The notes under the pieces were generated by a model, which saw only the letters and a list, made by a program, of their open reading frames with translations, did no database searches and was not told the DNA's origin. DNA of 64,000 nt from Prorocentrum cordatum (lineage: Eukaryota > Sar > Dinophyceae > Prorocentrales > Prorocentraceae), in the NCBI GenBank assembly GCA_963575745.1, contig CAUYUJ010015029.1, positions 237,001 through 301,000 of the forward strand. Direction: 5' to 3'. Position numbers and translations under genes: made by a program. Every line of letters starts with the position of its first letter. The first letter of the stretch is position 1. Positions 1 to 10,656 of this stretch are shown one piece after another.

Positions 1-1491
1 AGCCTCGGGGCCGACCAGAACTCCGAGATAAGGGGCGCAGCCGGCGATCTTGAATGCGCCCCACGCTGGGACCAGTACCTGAAGAAGCTGGCGCATCTGA
101 CGAGCACTGGCCTCCGTGAAACGCTGCCTCAAGGGAACTAAAACGCACTTGGCCGGCTGAAGCTCCAGCGTGGCGACTTTTTCGGCCGAAGCGAAAGGCA
201 GAACCAGGAGGCGGAGGTCGTGCACGGAGGGGAGAGCGGATCCCACGTCGTCAGCACAGGCGCCGTTGAGCGGCGGGACGCTTGGGAGGTGACGGATCTG
301 GGCCGTCTGAGCCTCGAAATGCCTGAGGAATGGGTCCATAGCGAATGCCCAGAGGGTACCAGAGAGGGGATACCCCTGAGCAACGCCACAGGTCAAAAAG
401 AGCAAGAGGGAGCGGAGGGGGCCAGCCTGGAGGTGAGCAAGAGAGGAAGCGTACACCGCATCCACGAAGGCCACATAGCCCTCAGGGATCTGGAGTTGCA
501 AGGGCACACGCCGGAGAAACGGTCGGGACAGCGACGGACGCGCTGCCTCAGAATCACAGGACGCGAAGACAGGCGTCAGCTCGCCGTGGTTGCTGGCAGC
601 TCTGCAGCAAGCGCCATGCGCCACGATGTGCTTCAGGAGTGAGCCCTTGCTGGACGGGGCGCGCGCTCTCGCGCCACTGACCCCCGACAGCCCGTGGTTG
701 ACGGCTGTCGCCGTGGCCTCCACGTCGGTGCTCTCCATGGTCCGCGGACGCGCCTGCCCAGCCCGACGGAGGACGTCAGCTGCGTCAGCAGCCCCGTCGC
801 CCTTCAGCACGGGCGCCGGGCACGAGAGGTCGAGGCCCCGCGGCGGCGCGCGCCCGGCGACGAGGCCCCCCATCACCCGAGCAGAGCGCCTCAGGGAGCC
901 GCGTCGTCCAGCAGCCCGGCCGAGGCCGGTATGGGCAGTGCAGGCCAGGCGCCGAGAACTCTGCCCGAGAGAGGGCCCCGGCAGGCGCCTGCGTCGAGGG
1001 AGCGGGCAGCTGCGGGGCTTCGCCGTCGGGGACGTGCTCGGCCAAGTGCTGGTCGACCATGGCATCCTCGACCGCTCTGCCGCGGCAGACGGGGCCCCCG
1101 TGGCGGAGAAGCGCTCCGCGCGCACGGGGGCGTCGCCGCGCAGTGTTGCCGCCGGATGGCCAGGACAGTCGACGCGAGTGCCGCAGAGCTGGAGGCGTCG
1201 GCGGGACGGCGCCCACAGGTGCGCCCGCCGGCAGGCGACGCGATGTAGCTTCCGCACCTGTGCTGCCGAAGGGCCAGCGCCGCCTGGACGGAGCCGGGCC
1301 GCGTCCTCAGCGCGCTGTGCCGCAAGGCTCCGCATGCGATCGTGCCATTGGGCGTGGAGGTGGATCGACTGGTTGAGGACGCCTCGGAGGAGGAAAAGGA
1401 GCAGGAGACGGGAGAGGAGGGGAGAAAGGGCAGAGGACGGTGGGGCGGATGAGCAACAAACATCGCTACCCAAAGCCATTCGATGCGTCAT
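1..1491 (-). CDS. LINE (non-LTR) retrotransposon reverse transcriptase ORF, C-terminus cut by window edge
   Basis: One minus-strand frame is open from a TGA at 1501-1503 to position 1; the first ATG is at 1491. It carries the reverse-transcriptase core in order: a fingers segment VLKGDG then STDVEATATAVNH (about 810-680), motif A FASCD followed by PSLSRPF (about 565-510), motif B QGYPLSGT (355-378), the catalytic motif C as CADD (247-258) in place of the usual YADD, and a motif D-like LQPAKC (about 165). The product would copy element RNA into DNA at a nicked target. The CADD form and wording fit the LINE class known from dinoflagellates. Between about 1090 and 925 the family-like reading (VDQHLAEHV, APGLHCPYR) lies in another minus frame, suggesting two compensating shifts. 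The N-terminal 30 codons before about 1385 may be spurious. The RT identity is firm; whether the copy is active cannot be judged. Confidence 0.85.
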   Translation of the reverse strand, partial: MTHRMALGSDVCCSSAPPSSALSPLLSRLLLLFLLRGVLNQSIHLHAQWHDRMRSLAAQRAEDAARLRPGGAGPSAAQVRKLHRVACRRAHLWAPSRRRLQLCGTRVDCPGHPAATLRGDAPVRAERFSATGAPSAAAERSRMPWSTSTWPSTSPTAKPRSCPLPRRRRLPGPSLGQSSRRLACTAHTGLGRAAGRRGSLRRSARVMGGLVAGRAPPRGLDLSCPAPVLKGDGAADAADVLRRAGQARPRTMESTDVEATATAVNHGLSGVSGARARAPSSKGSLLKHIVAHGACCRAASNHGELTPVFASCDSEAARPSLSRPFLRRVPLQLQIPEGYVAFVDAVYASSLAHLQAGPLRSLLLFLTCGVAQGYPLSGTLWAFAMDPFLRHFEAQTAQIRHLPSVPPLNGACADDVGSALPSVHDLRLLVLPFASAEKVATLELQPAKCVLVPLRQRFTEASARQMRQLLQVLVPAWGAFKIAGCAPYLGVLVGPEA

Positions 1492-1513
1492 GCCGTTTGC
1501 TCAAAACGCCTGC

Positions 1514-1813
1514 CTTGACCGGATATCCGATGGGACCAACCTGCTGGCCATAGTACCTCTTCTTTATGTAGTTCTCGATGTCGCCGATCGGGAGCATGTT
1601 CTTGAATTGTCTTGGAATGAACTGCACTCGAGTGCCTCCGCCCACTTCTAAGAGAGAGAGAGAGAGAGAGCCCGAAGACGCGGCACTATCATCATCACAA
1701 AAATCATCATTACCCTTCACTTCAAACCTCTGGTTTATCTGCCACAGGCAGTACCTGCCAATCCCCTGGTTCCAGCCAATGCCGAGGCGGGTCACCAATA
1801 GGAGGGTCGACAC
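1514..1813 (-). CDS. Two-exon coding fragment, unknown protein
   Basis: Exon a (1813-1714) follows an AG at 1815-1814 and reads VSTLLLVTRLGIGWNQGIG and onward to FEVK. It ends at a GTAATG donor (1713). Exon b (1647-1514) follows a (CT)n tract ending TTAG and reads VGGGTRVQFIPRQFKN, later GDIENYIKKRYYG and GPIGYPVK. It ends at a possible GC donor (GCAGGC). Joining at phase 1 makes codon GAA and keeps the frame; the 66-bp intron uses a CT microsatellite as its pyrimidine tract. I do not recognise the protein. It lies immediately upstream (same strand) of the LINE frame, so the LINE may have landed in the following intron. The exon-intron logic is seen; function is unknown. Confidence 0.55.
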
Positions 1814-2620
1814 CTCCTCGAGTTGGACCCCTCAGAACCTCTCACCTGCCAAAGACTCTCCCCAGAATCAAACAGAAAACTCGTCGAACCTCGATCCTCA
1901 AGAGAAACTGGCGCTCCACAGGTGGTGACACCGCTTGGCTTTGCTTGGCAATCGACCCGCGCTTTCTCAATCCGCTGTCAATGGCTGCGATGCCCTGTCT
2001 GGCCGCCGGCCTGAGGGGGAAGGACGGGAGAAGAAGATGGAGTAGACCGGGGGACGTCAGCTGAGCACCTGACATCCCCTGAGCAGCAGCCGCAAGAGCA
2101 GGAAGAGCATGCGTAGTGGCAGGACTACAGCGGCGATGACGACAACGTCGACGGGGAGGAAAAAGAGGAGGCGGACCAGGACCACAAGATGAGCGTAGCA
2201 AAATATTGGCGTTATGCACTCTGTTCGTATGTGCTCACGGACGGCTTTCTCGTCCTTGGCACCTTCTTCTGGAGCAGGACCAAGAGGAGGAGAAGCATGA
2301 TGAGAAGGAACACGTACGAGACCTATGTTGCTTCACATCACAAAATTGCCCCCTGCTGACTTTTTCAAAATAATATATTGGGATGAAACCCTGCCGCTGG
2401 ATATATCGAGCACAGTTGATCACAACACAAACGCTCCTGCGAGCCCCCGCCAAAATGGCAAGAAATGGTAAGCTCAGATCCGCATGGCTACATTGCAACC
2501 GAACCGCTTGACCACCATCTCAACCGAACTGGCGGAATTCGACCACGCGTCCGACAAAATGCGTTCGACGAGGGATGCGCTGCACAATGCCCCGGCCACG
2601 GGCAGCGCTACGAGGGAAAG
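1814..2620. other. No recognisable gene
   Basis: Mixed sequence with short open frames on both strands. None shows a known motif or a convincing splice pattern. A minus-strand frame (2219-1842) ends next to a CAG/GTGAGA donor-like site near 1845, but no acceptor partner keeps a frame. Confidence 0.5.
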
Positions 2621-3290
2621 CGGGCCCTTCGAGGTGTCACTTTCAGTGCCCCTGAAAGTGACACCTCCCAGGGCCCACTTAAAGAGCACCAGAAAAGGCT
2701 CCAAGAAGGCCCCGAGAAGGCCCCAGGGCGGCACCAAGAGGGCCCCCAGAGGGACCCAAGAGAGGCCCCAAGAAGGGCCCAAGAGGGCCCTCCGCGGTGT
2801 CACTTTCAACTCCCGTGAAAATGACACCTCCCAGGGCCCACTTAGGGCCTCAGAAAAGCTCTAAGAAGGCCCCGAAAGGGCCACAGAGAGCCGCCCTGGG
2901 TTCAACTCCGCGTGGCGGAGTTGGAAGCGATAACTTCAATACCCTACTGGAGGCCTCTTAGGGGCCCTAAGACGGCACTGAAGAACCCCATCGGGGCTTT
3001 TTCAAAAGCAGAGGAGGGCGCAAAAAGGGGCCTCAGTGAGCCCCTGGTCTAACTCCACCTGGCGGAATTGGAAGCGATATCGCCCGGCGCCTTCATGGAG
3101 CCGCTCGGAGCTTCCAAGACGGCTCCAGAAGGCCCCAGGAGGGCCCCAAGAGGATCGAACAACGATTCCTGGAAGTGCACCAGTGAGACCCTTGTTGACC
3201 TCCGCCTGGCGGAGTTGGAAGCGACAATTTGCAGTGCCCTCTTGGGGCCTCTGGGGGGCCCCTCAGAAAGCTTGGGGAGCACAGTGAAGG
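2620..3290. repeat. GGCCCCAAGAGG-family tandem repeat with embedded hairpins
   Basis: A degenerate 11-13 bp unit around GGCCCCAAGAGG is repeated. At intervals there are short palindromic boxes: one GTGTCACTTTCA box near 2635 and 2797, and AACTCCGC-nnn-GCGGAGTT followed by GGAAGCGA near 2910, 3052 and 3203. The same family returns near 4.2, 19.9, 25.1 and 40.2 kb. Confidence 0.75.
2634..2668. repeat. 14-bp-stem inverted repeat (hairpin)
   Basis: AGGTGTCACTTTCA is followed after 7 bases by its exact complement. A second, imperfect copy lies at about 2796-2833. The spacing suggests one hairpin per higher-order repeat unit. Role unknown. Confidence 0.7.
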
Positions 3291-3465
3291 CCTTCGCAGG
3301 GCCGCGTGAGAGCCGTACCAGGGCCGCATGTGTGCGCGGATGGGGGCGACGAGTGCTGACGCTGACGAATATGAGAATGATGAGGGCGATCAAGGCTGGC
3401 CCGAAACAAATCCTGGCGCCATTGCAGGCCGACGACTATCGGCCACGCCGCCAGGACGACGCCAA

Positions 3466-3760
3466 GCAACAAAACGACACCAACCAACAAAACGACACCA
3501 ACCAACAAACCAACAAATCGACACCGACCAACAAAAGGACACCAAGCAACAAAACGACACCAAGCAACAAAACGACACCAACCAACGAAACGACACCAAC
3601 CAACAAACCAACAAATCGACACCGACCAACAAAAGGACACCAAGCAACAAAACGACACCAAGCAACAAAACGACACCAACCAACGAAACTACACCAACCA
3701 ACAAAACGGCACGAATCAACAAAACGGCACTGACCAACCAAACGACAAATCACTTCACGA
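3466..3760 (+). repeat. 18-bp minisatellite with a 98-bp higher-order repeat
   Basis: Unit AAAACGACACCAAGCAAC and variants. Four 18-mers plus one 26-bp variant make a 98-bp block. Copy 1 (3507-3604) and copy 2 (3605-3702) differ at one base that I can see. Because 98 is not a multiple of 3, any reading frame shifts between blocks, so the Thr/Asn-rich frames here are not likely coding. Confidence 0.85.
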
Positions 3761-4012
3761 CACCAATGAACAACGCGAAATCCACCGACCGCCAACCAAA
3801 CATAAAATCAACCGACACAACGAAACCAACCCATAGAGCCAGACCAACCACTGGATTCGTGAGTCGGGGTAGTCATGGAAGTGAGCCGCTGCAGCCCGCG
3901 GAAGCCATTAACAGTGACCAGAGCACCGCAATGCAGCAGCGTTCCCGGGCGGCGGCGGGAGTCTCGGATCTCCCGCGGGACTGGAGCGTAGCGAGTTCGT
4001 CCTGGGTCCGGT

Positions 4013-4068
4013 TTAGTGAAGTGAAGAATTTCGGGGTGCTTGCATGGCAAAAACCTTCACTTCACTAA
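4013..4068. repeat. 14-bp perfect inverted repeat, 28-bp loop
   Basis: TTAGTGAAGTGAAG at 4013-4026 is matched by its complement at 4055-4068. It could be a hairpin or the ends of a tiny element. No target-site duplication is evident. Confidence 0.7.
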
Positions 4069-4229
4069 TCTGGGGCCCCTGGAGCCCCAGGGCGTTTCAG
4101 GTCCCCTCGCTGTCTGGGTAGTCCAGGGGGCGCAGTGGCGGCTTACCAGAGGCCCTGTTCCCTAGCCTCACTTGCTTTCACCCGTGGTGCTCGACGGCCG
4201 TCTCGGAGCTGTCTTGTGGCGGTCTGGGG

Positions 4230-4505
4230 CAATCCCGGAGCCTCTTGGAGCCATCCCAAGGCCCCAAGGCGCCACCAATGGGGGCCCCAAGAGAGCTCCC
4301 AGAGGGCCCCGAAAGGCCTACAACAGATTGCACGTTCGCACGAATTCTTTGTACCACTTTGGGGGGTCCCTCTTGGGGCCCTCGGGGAACGTTCTCGGGG
4401 CCCTCCGGGGGCCCACTGGGGCCCCGGGAAGGCTCCAAGAACGCTCCCAGAGGGCCCCAAGAATGCTCCAAGAGGGCCCCAAGAGGACCCCCGCAAGTGA
4501 CAAAA
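4230..4505. repeat. GGCCCCAAGAGG-family repeat, second copy
   Basis: Same 11-13 bp degenerate unit as at 2.6-3.3 kb, without the hairpin boxes. Long frames on both strands follow from the absence of stops in the unit. Confidence 0.7.
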
Positions 4506-4574
4506 ACTATTTGCATGAGGGTGCAACTTACTCGGCGCCTCTTGGGGCGCTTTTGGAGCCGTGCTGGGCGCCAC

Positions 4575-5030
4575 TCGTGGACGACATGGGCTGGGCGACG
4601 GCATGTGGACCCTGTCGCTTGGGCCATAGGGGGTGCTCCCAAATGGGGCCACGAAGCGTGTGAGCGTATGACGGAATGGGCTGGGCGGCGGCCTGTGGGC
4701 CCTGCCTGTGGGGCCGTCGGTGCAGCTCCCCGTGGGGCCACGGAACGTGCGAAACGTATGCCGAAATATGCTGGGCGGCGGCCTGGGAAACCTGCCGCTG
4801 GGACCTTTTTTTGGTGGAGCTGCCTATGGGGGCACGAAGTGTCTGAGGGTGTGTCAATGTGGCCTGGGCGACGGCATGTGGACCTTGCCGCCGGGACCTC
4901 CGATGCACTCCTCATGGGGACACGAAGCGTCTGAGGGGCGTGCCGACATGGGCTGGGCGGCGCACTAAGACCCCTGCCGATGGGGCCTTCGGTGGAACAC
5001 CTCACAAGGCCACGAGACTTGCGGGGGATG
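4575..5030 (+). repeat. ~89-bp tandem repeat array, copy I
   Basis: About five diverged units. Each contains a TGGGACCTTCGGTGGAGC-like box, then GGGGCCACGAAGCGTGTGAG, then a box ending in GGGC(G)GGG and CATGCGG. The same family is at 27.5, 47.5, 49.7 and 61.4 kb. Confidence 0.75.
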
Positions 5031-5067
5031 CGGCGAAGCAGAGACGCGGGGGAACAAGGGGGGTGTT

Positions 5068-5180
5068 TTGATGATGTTGATGAGGATGGTGGTGGTATTG
5101 ATGATGGAGACGACGAGAATGCTGATGATGCTGATGATGATGGTGATGGCGACGATGACGATGGACGATGACGACGGGGA
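5068..5180 (+). repeat. (GAT/GAC)n trinucleotide repeat
   Basis: Imperfect GATGAC-type microsatellite. Asp-rich or Met-rich frames across it are microsatellite artefacts. Confidence 0.8.
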
Positions 5181-5499
5181 CACGCGGAGAGCAGGGGCAG
5201 ATACGCGAAGAGGGAGGACGAGGGAGGGGGCCGGAAGGAATGACGCGGGGCGGTGTATCTTCAAAACGAAGAACCAACACTGCAATATGGTAGGAAATTT
5301 CTGGACGACCCCCCCCCCGTGGCGCGGTCAATGTCCGCGACAGCATCGCTGGCACTACGAACCAAATGTTCGAACTCTTCCTGCGACGTTACCCGCGGGG
5401 TGGATCAGCCAGGGATGGGGGGCGAAACCGCCCCAGCGCAAAGCAAATGTACAATCCTGAGAAACCCCAGCCCACATCAACCGATCCGCAATAAGCACG

Positions 5500-6020
5500 C
5501 AAGCCTTTGACGACCACAACGCACGTGACGTCGCATAACGCGACGCGCCATCGAAAACGTTCGACGCGCGCCTCGGAATGACATCGGGCTTCATGGAACG
5601 TCGAATGGAAAACATGAAAAACCGCCCTGTGGGCTCCGAGACCCAAAATTACTGATGTGAAGGATTTCGGGTCGTCGAACACGTGCAGGAGGACGCGCCC
5701 ACGCTGCCCACGGTCCAAGACGCCATGAGGGGCCGCAAGCTGGAAAACGGCACTCCCACCCTGGCTGCAAGCGTTGCCCGGCCAGTCGAAAGTCGCCTGT
5801 GATAATCCAGGGACGTGCCCGACCCACCCATGGGCCCAGCAGAACTCAATGGCAGTTCTTCATCTTGGAACACCCAAAGAACGAGGCCTTCCTGGGCCCG
5901 CATCTGGGCAACACTCGGCTGGACCCCCAAGCAAACGATATCAGGAAGTGGCGTCCAATCGAAGTTGGGGAGCACGACAACGGGCAAGGATCCACCTTGA
6001 TACGCGTATGACGGCACGCC
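5500..6020 (-). pseudogene. LINE endonuclease-like remnant
   Basis: On the minus strand PWIITGDFRLAGQ spans about 5773-5811, with GDF codons at 5789-5797. This resembles the P-W-(I/V)-x-G-D-F-N core of APE-type LINE endonucleases, which nick the target before reverse transcription. The conserved Asn after GDF is Arg here. Upstream (QEGLVLWVFQDEE, about 5925-5890) and downstream (APHGVLDRG, near 5730) segments with a family-like feel lie in other frames, so at least two shifts are needed. No RT domain follows, so this would be a truncated, dead fragment. The match is short; a chance resemblance is possible. Confidence 0.35.
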
Positions 6021-6029
6021 GCTGCACCG

Positions 6030-6370
6030 CCCAAGCGCTGAGACGCTGCTAGGAATAATTCGTTTGAATCTTCAGTGAGGCGACGCTCCGCTTGGATGCC
6101 CGCATGGCATCGTTCCGCGAGACGCCTCGTGAAATTGATTTTGGCGGGAACTTCACGTCTGGGGGCAGGGGGCGAGGTCTCATTCGGGTGCCCGTGGAAA
6201 ACCGCAGATCCGTAAGATGGAATGATCCCCCAGGGCTCAGCAAAATTGGGCGACGTCTCCATTGACGTAACAGGACACTCTGCTGGACTCCCTCTGGGCT
6301 CCCAAAAAGACAACACAATTTCTGCCAAATACACCCACGCAAAAAACGTCACATCTGGGTTCGGGGACGC
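6030..6370. other. No recognisable gene
   Basis: Short frames on both strands without motifs. Nothing repeat-like stands out. Confidence 0.4.
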
Positions 6371-6570
6371 ACTGACCCGGGTCAATGCAAACCCGGGTCA
6401 GTCCGGCCTTACAAGATCCTGCAAGATCCTGCAAGATCCTGCACCCAAGCCCGGGTCAATGCCAGGGATCCTGCAATATCCTGCAGGATCCTGCACCCAA
6501 ACCCGGGTCAGTGTGACCCTGGCTCTGCAGGATCCTGCAAGATCGGGCGCACTGGCTGACCCCCGTTTGC
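6370..6570. repeat. Short palindromic and 11-bp repeats
   Basis: TGACCCGGGTCA (perfect palindrome) and partial copies alternate with an 11-bp CAAGATCCTGC tandem. The two motifs interleave four times. Confidence 0.7.
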
Positions 6571-6988
6571 ATTGACCCCCGTCTCAAGGCTCCCGATGGG
6601 TGCCGCGAGGCGCTGTTCCGCTAGACCCCCAGGTCCCAAATAATGGACACATTCTGATGTTGATTCCAGAAACCGTAAGGCGTTGTTCCCGTGGCCACCC
6701 AGCTGAATGGAACATAACGACTGCTCTGCGTTTGTGTGCACTGTTGAAGGCGACGTCTCGTTTGGATGTTTGCAAGACGCCGCTTTGCTGGACCCGTCGA
6801 GGGTTCGTAAAGCGGCGGCAGTTCGTCGTTCGGGAGTCCCGGGGGCAGAGAAGTCGCCAGGGAGGCGAGGGGGGTGGGTGGGGAAGGACAAGGCGGGAAA
6901 GGACAGGCAACACCTGTGCGATCCGAAACGAGAGATCAGGAAGGGGGAGCATTCATTATTCTGTTTCGAGCGAACCCCATCAAGGAGT

Positions 6989-7520
6989 TGATGCGAATGG
7001 TTTCGCAGTCAGTCGTCCTTGCCTCGACACCGTGGTATGTAGACATTGTCTGACACATGGTCATTCCACGCGCTCTGTGCGCATGGTATGTGTGAGTACA
7101 ACATGTCATGCAATAGATGTGCACGGCGCGTGCCTGTTTGCTTTGCGCGTCCTGTATGCAAGCTCGTCTATAAATTTCAGTGTGCTTTAACGTACGTGCG
7201 TCAATTATGGCAATTACGGGTGCGTGCAATAAACGCTTCATATTTGGTCGTAGTTCATGCGAATGGATTCGGAGTCTCTCGCGCGTGACTTGGCCACATG
7301 GCATGCAGACAATCTTTCTAACACACGATCGATCCACACGCTCTGTGCACATGGCATGTGCGCATGTCTTTTCATGCATCATGTGCGCATGGCGTGTGGG
7401 TGGCTGTGCATCCTTTCTGCGTGCTGTGTTATTGCGTATGTGCGTCAATCGGGGACCTTGTTTTCACATGTGTGTGCAAAACGTGATTTACATGTGGTCG
7501 TTGTATATTACTGATGTGGT
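6989..7520 (+). repeat. Two tandem copies of a ~267-bp unit
   Basis: GATGCGAATGG(T/A)TTCG opens copies at about 6990 and 7258. Both contain a CACGCGCTCTGTGC box at equal offset and are rich in alternating CATG/CGTG. No coding signal. Confidence 0.65.
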
Positions 7521-7810
7521 AGCGGTGTATGTTCTTGGTGCCACTCATGTAAGTTGTTGTGATGGTCGGAAACGTCAGAGTGAGGGGGCCGAGCGGTCAT
7601 TCATTGTCCCTGGGTGCGTGGCTCTAGTGGGGATCCGTGGAGAGGATTCTGGTTGCTGCGTTGTTGTTGTTGCTGTTGAATGTAAATGACTAAACAATCA
7701 CTTTTGTTGGACAACGTGAAGGCGCTCTGGCGCTCTCGCCGAGGCGCCGGCTACATGTTCATTGAAAATGAAGCTCACGCTCGAGCGGTGTGGGGGACCG
7801 CCCAAACCGG

Positions 7811-7857
7811 CCCCAACAACAACAACATGCACAACAACAACAACAACAACAACAATC
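7811..7857 (+). repeat. (CAA)n microsatellite
   Basis: Near-perfect CAA run marking the left edge of duplicated block 1. Similar runs mark block 2 (about 9427) and the end of block 2 (10,609). Confidence 0.85.
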
Positions 7858-8610
7858 ATTTTACCCGAACGCTCAGTGTTCTCACCAGTGCCAGGGTTTT
7901 CATACGACGCCCGCCAATACCCCCACTTTGTGGGGGGGCCGGTTCAAGCTCTACCACATTTCCAAACGACTCTTCGCCACCACCCACACCCAGCTTCCCG
8001 CCCTATGACGTTCGGACACTTCACTTCGTGGCATGCGGACGACCGTGGCTACTACACTGCCGCGACATGCGTTTCAAGAAAAAACGAATGTGTCCCGCAT
8101 GGTATTATTTGACAGGGATGATGGCCCTGGCAGGTGCGCAACCGTTGTTGCAGAAGTTCGAAAAAGTTGCTCGCAAAAGCCCGTTTGACAGAAATGTTAA
8201 AAAGTGTTGGGTTTCCTACGAATCCGCAAGAGCGCGCGGGATGAAATTTTGACATTTTTTTTTGAAAAACCATTGGTTTTTTGATGTTTTTATGTTAAAA
8301 TCGCTACGAACACTAAGGTTTTGGAAGGATTTCGTCTTGCGCGCGCGAATGTCCACTTTACCTTATTTTTTGCAAGGGATTCTTGAAGTTTGGTTATTTT
8401 AGAACAAGAAATTTCATTTTATAGTGTTTTTTGCAAGGGACAGCGGGGGGGAACAAAACAACCGGATCTTGATGACATCGTATTACCTGAGGCTTCCTCA
8501 CGAAAATGATGAAAATGTAGCTGCGGCCTAGGCGCGGCGGGGGGGTCGCGCACCAGGGGCCCCAACAATAATTATTCTTAAGAAGAAATAATGTTCAACA
8601 ACAGCAACAA
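7838..8610 (+). repeat. Duplicated block, copy 1 (parts A and B adjacent)
   Basis: Part A (7838-8065) and part B (8076-8610) recur at 9430-9655 and 10,091-10,635 with only scattered changes. Part B holds a nearly palindromic AAACCATTGGTTT box, low-GC stretches, and the phrase GGTTTTGGAAGGATTTCG that also marks the CpG-rich repeat family further right. Open frames exist, but none shows a motif. Confidence 0.85.
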
Positions 8611-9412
8611 CGCTCCCGCTCGAGACGTCCCTCTTTTTCCTCAGGGCTGGTGTTCTTGCTCGCCGCCGAAAGCCGCCGTCATAACCAAACCAGCATTCCC
8701 GCTCGAGACTTCCTCCCGTTTTACCTTGGACTGGCGCGCTAGTGTTTCTTTCATCGGCGCCGCCCCCAGCAAAAACAACGCTACTGCTCGAGCCTTCCTC
8801 CCTTTTTTACTCAAGGCGGTGCTCCTCCTCGCCGCCGAAAACCGCCGCCACGACAAAACAAGCGCTCCCGCCCGAGACTTCCTTCCGTTTTACGCTGGAC
8901 TGGCGCCCACCTCTCTTTTGAATTGGCCGCTCCCAGCAAGAACAAGGCTTCCGCTCGAGACTTCCTCCCTTTTTCCTGAAGACGGTGCTGCTCCTCGCCG
9001 CCGGCAACCCCCGTCCCGACAAAACCACGGTTCCCGCTCGATGTTTCTTCCTGGCGGTGTTCCTCCTCGCCGCCGAAAACCGCCGCCCTGACAGAACCAA
9101 CGCTCCCGCCCGAGACTTCCTTCCGGTTTACGTTGGACTGGCGCCCTAGTCTCTTTTGAATTGGCGCCGTTCCCAGCAAGAACGACGCTCCCGCTCTAGA
9201 TTTCCTTTCTGTTTCCTCGGGACGGTGCTGTTCCTCGCCGCCGACAACCCCCGTCCCGACAAAACCACGGTTCCCGCTCGATGCTTCCTCCTTTCTTACT
9301 CAAGGCGGTGTTCCTCCTCGCCGCCGAAAGCCGCCGTCCCAACAAAACCAGCGCGCCCACTCGAGACTTCGTTTTGTCTTACGCAGGACTAACGCCCTAC
9401 TGTCTTCAGCAG
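8610..9412 (+). repeat. ~81-bp tandem array, about ten units
   Basis: The box CCCGCTCGAGACTTCC starts units near 8619, 8700, 8793, 8869, 8952, 9034, 9107, 9190, 9271 and 9357. Two unit types (one with CTCGCCGCCGAAA, one with TTGGACTGGCGC) tend to alternate. Two further diverged units follow the second duplicated block at 10,665-10,790. Confidence 0.8.
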
Positions 9413-9426
9413 TGGCGCCGCTCCCA

Positions 9427-10613
9427 ACAACAACAACAACAACAATCACTTTACCCGAACGCTCAGTGTTCTCACCAGTGCCAGGGTTTTCATGCGACGC
9501 CAGCCAATACCCCCACTTTGTGGGGGGGCAGTGCAAGCTCTACCAAATATCCACACGACTCTTCGCCACCACCCACACCCAGCTTCCCGCCCTATGACGT
9601 TCGGACACTTCACTTCGTGGCCTGCGGACGACCGTGGCTACTACACTGGCGTGGAGTACACACCCACAGAAGTTGTTAAGCCTACGTTCGTACACCCACA
9701 GAAGTTGTTAAGCCTTGTTAACCCACAGAAGTTGTTAAGCCTTTCACAGAACATCTGTTGCATATGATGCATATGGTACATGATACACATGATACACATG
9801 ATACGTACTCACAAGATAGTTGATCACATCTTTAGGGCAATGGCCCCTGGCAGGCGCGCGAACCCCGTTGCAAGAGCGTGCGAAAGTAGCTCGCGCGAGC
9901 TCATGTAACATAAATGTTGGAAAACCATTGGTTTTTTTAGGATTCGGACAGCGCGCGCGGGTGGAAATTTTGAAAAGTCGTGCAGGTGTTTTTCGAGGAC
10001 CTACGGTGCGATTCGTGTGATTTTATGATGCGCGGTGCTAAAATTCTTAAGAAGCCCAATGGTTTTTGGAGATTTCGGCGTGCGCGCGCGAAGAAAAAAC
10101 GAATGTGTCCCGCATGGTATTATTTGACAGGGATGATGGCCCTGGCAGGTGCGCAACCGTTGTCGCAGAAGTTCGAAAAAGTTGCTCGCAAAAGCCCGTT
10201 TGACAGAAATGTTTAAAAAGTGTTGGGTTTCCTACGAATCCGCAAGAGCGCGCGGGATGAGATTTTGACATTTTTTTGTTGAAAAACCATTGGTTTTTTG
10301 ATGTTTTTATGTTAAAATCGCTCCGAACACTAAGCTTTTGGAAGGATTTCGTCTTGCGCGCGCGAATGTCCACTTTACCTTATTTTTTGCAAGGGATTCT
10401 TGAAATTTGATTATATTAGAACAAGAAATGTCATTTTATAGTGTTTTTTGCAAGGGAAAACGGATTACAACAAAACAACCGGATCTTGATGACATCGTAT
10501 TACCTGAGGCTTCCTCACGAAAATGATGAAAATGTAGCTGCGGCCTAGGCGGCGCAGGGGGGCCGTGCACCAGGGGTCCCAACAATAATTATTCTTTAGA
10601 ATTAATAATGTTC

Positions 10614-10656
<43 letters not shown>

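Noticed and set aside
2449-2463. GCCAAAATGGC core of the leader complement
   Set aside because: Only the self-complementary core matches (about 13 of 21); flanks do not.
3068-4068. Thr/Asn-rich ORFs over the CAA-like minisatellite
   Set aside because: The 98-bp higher-order period is not a multiple of three and similar frames exist in several phases.
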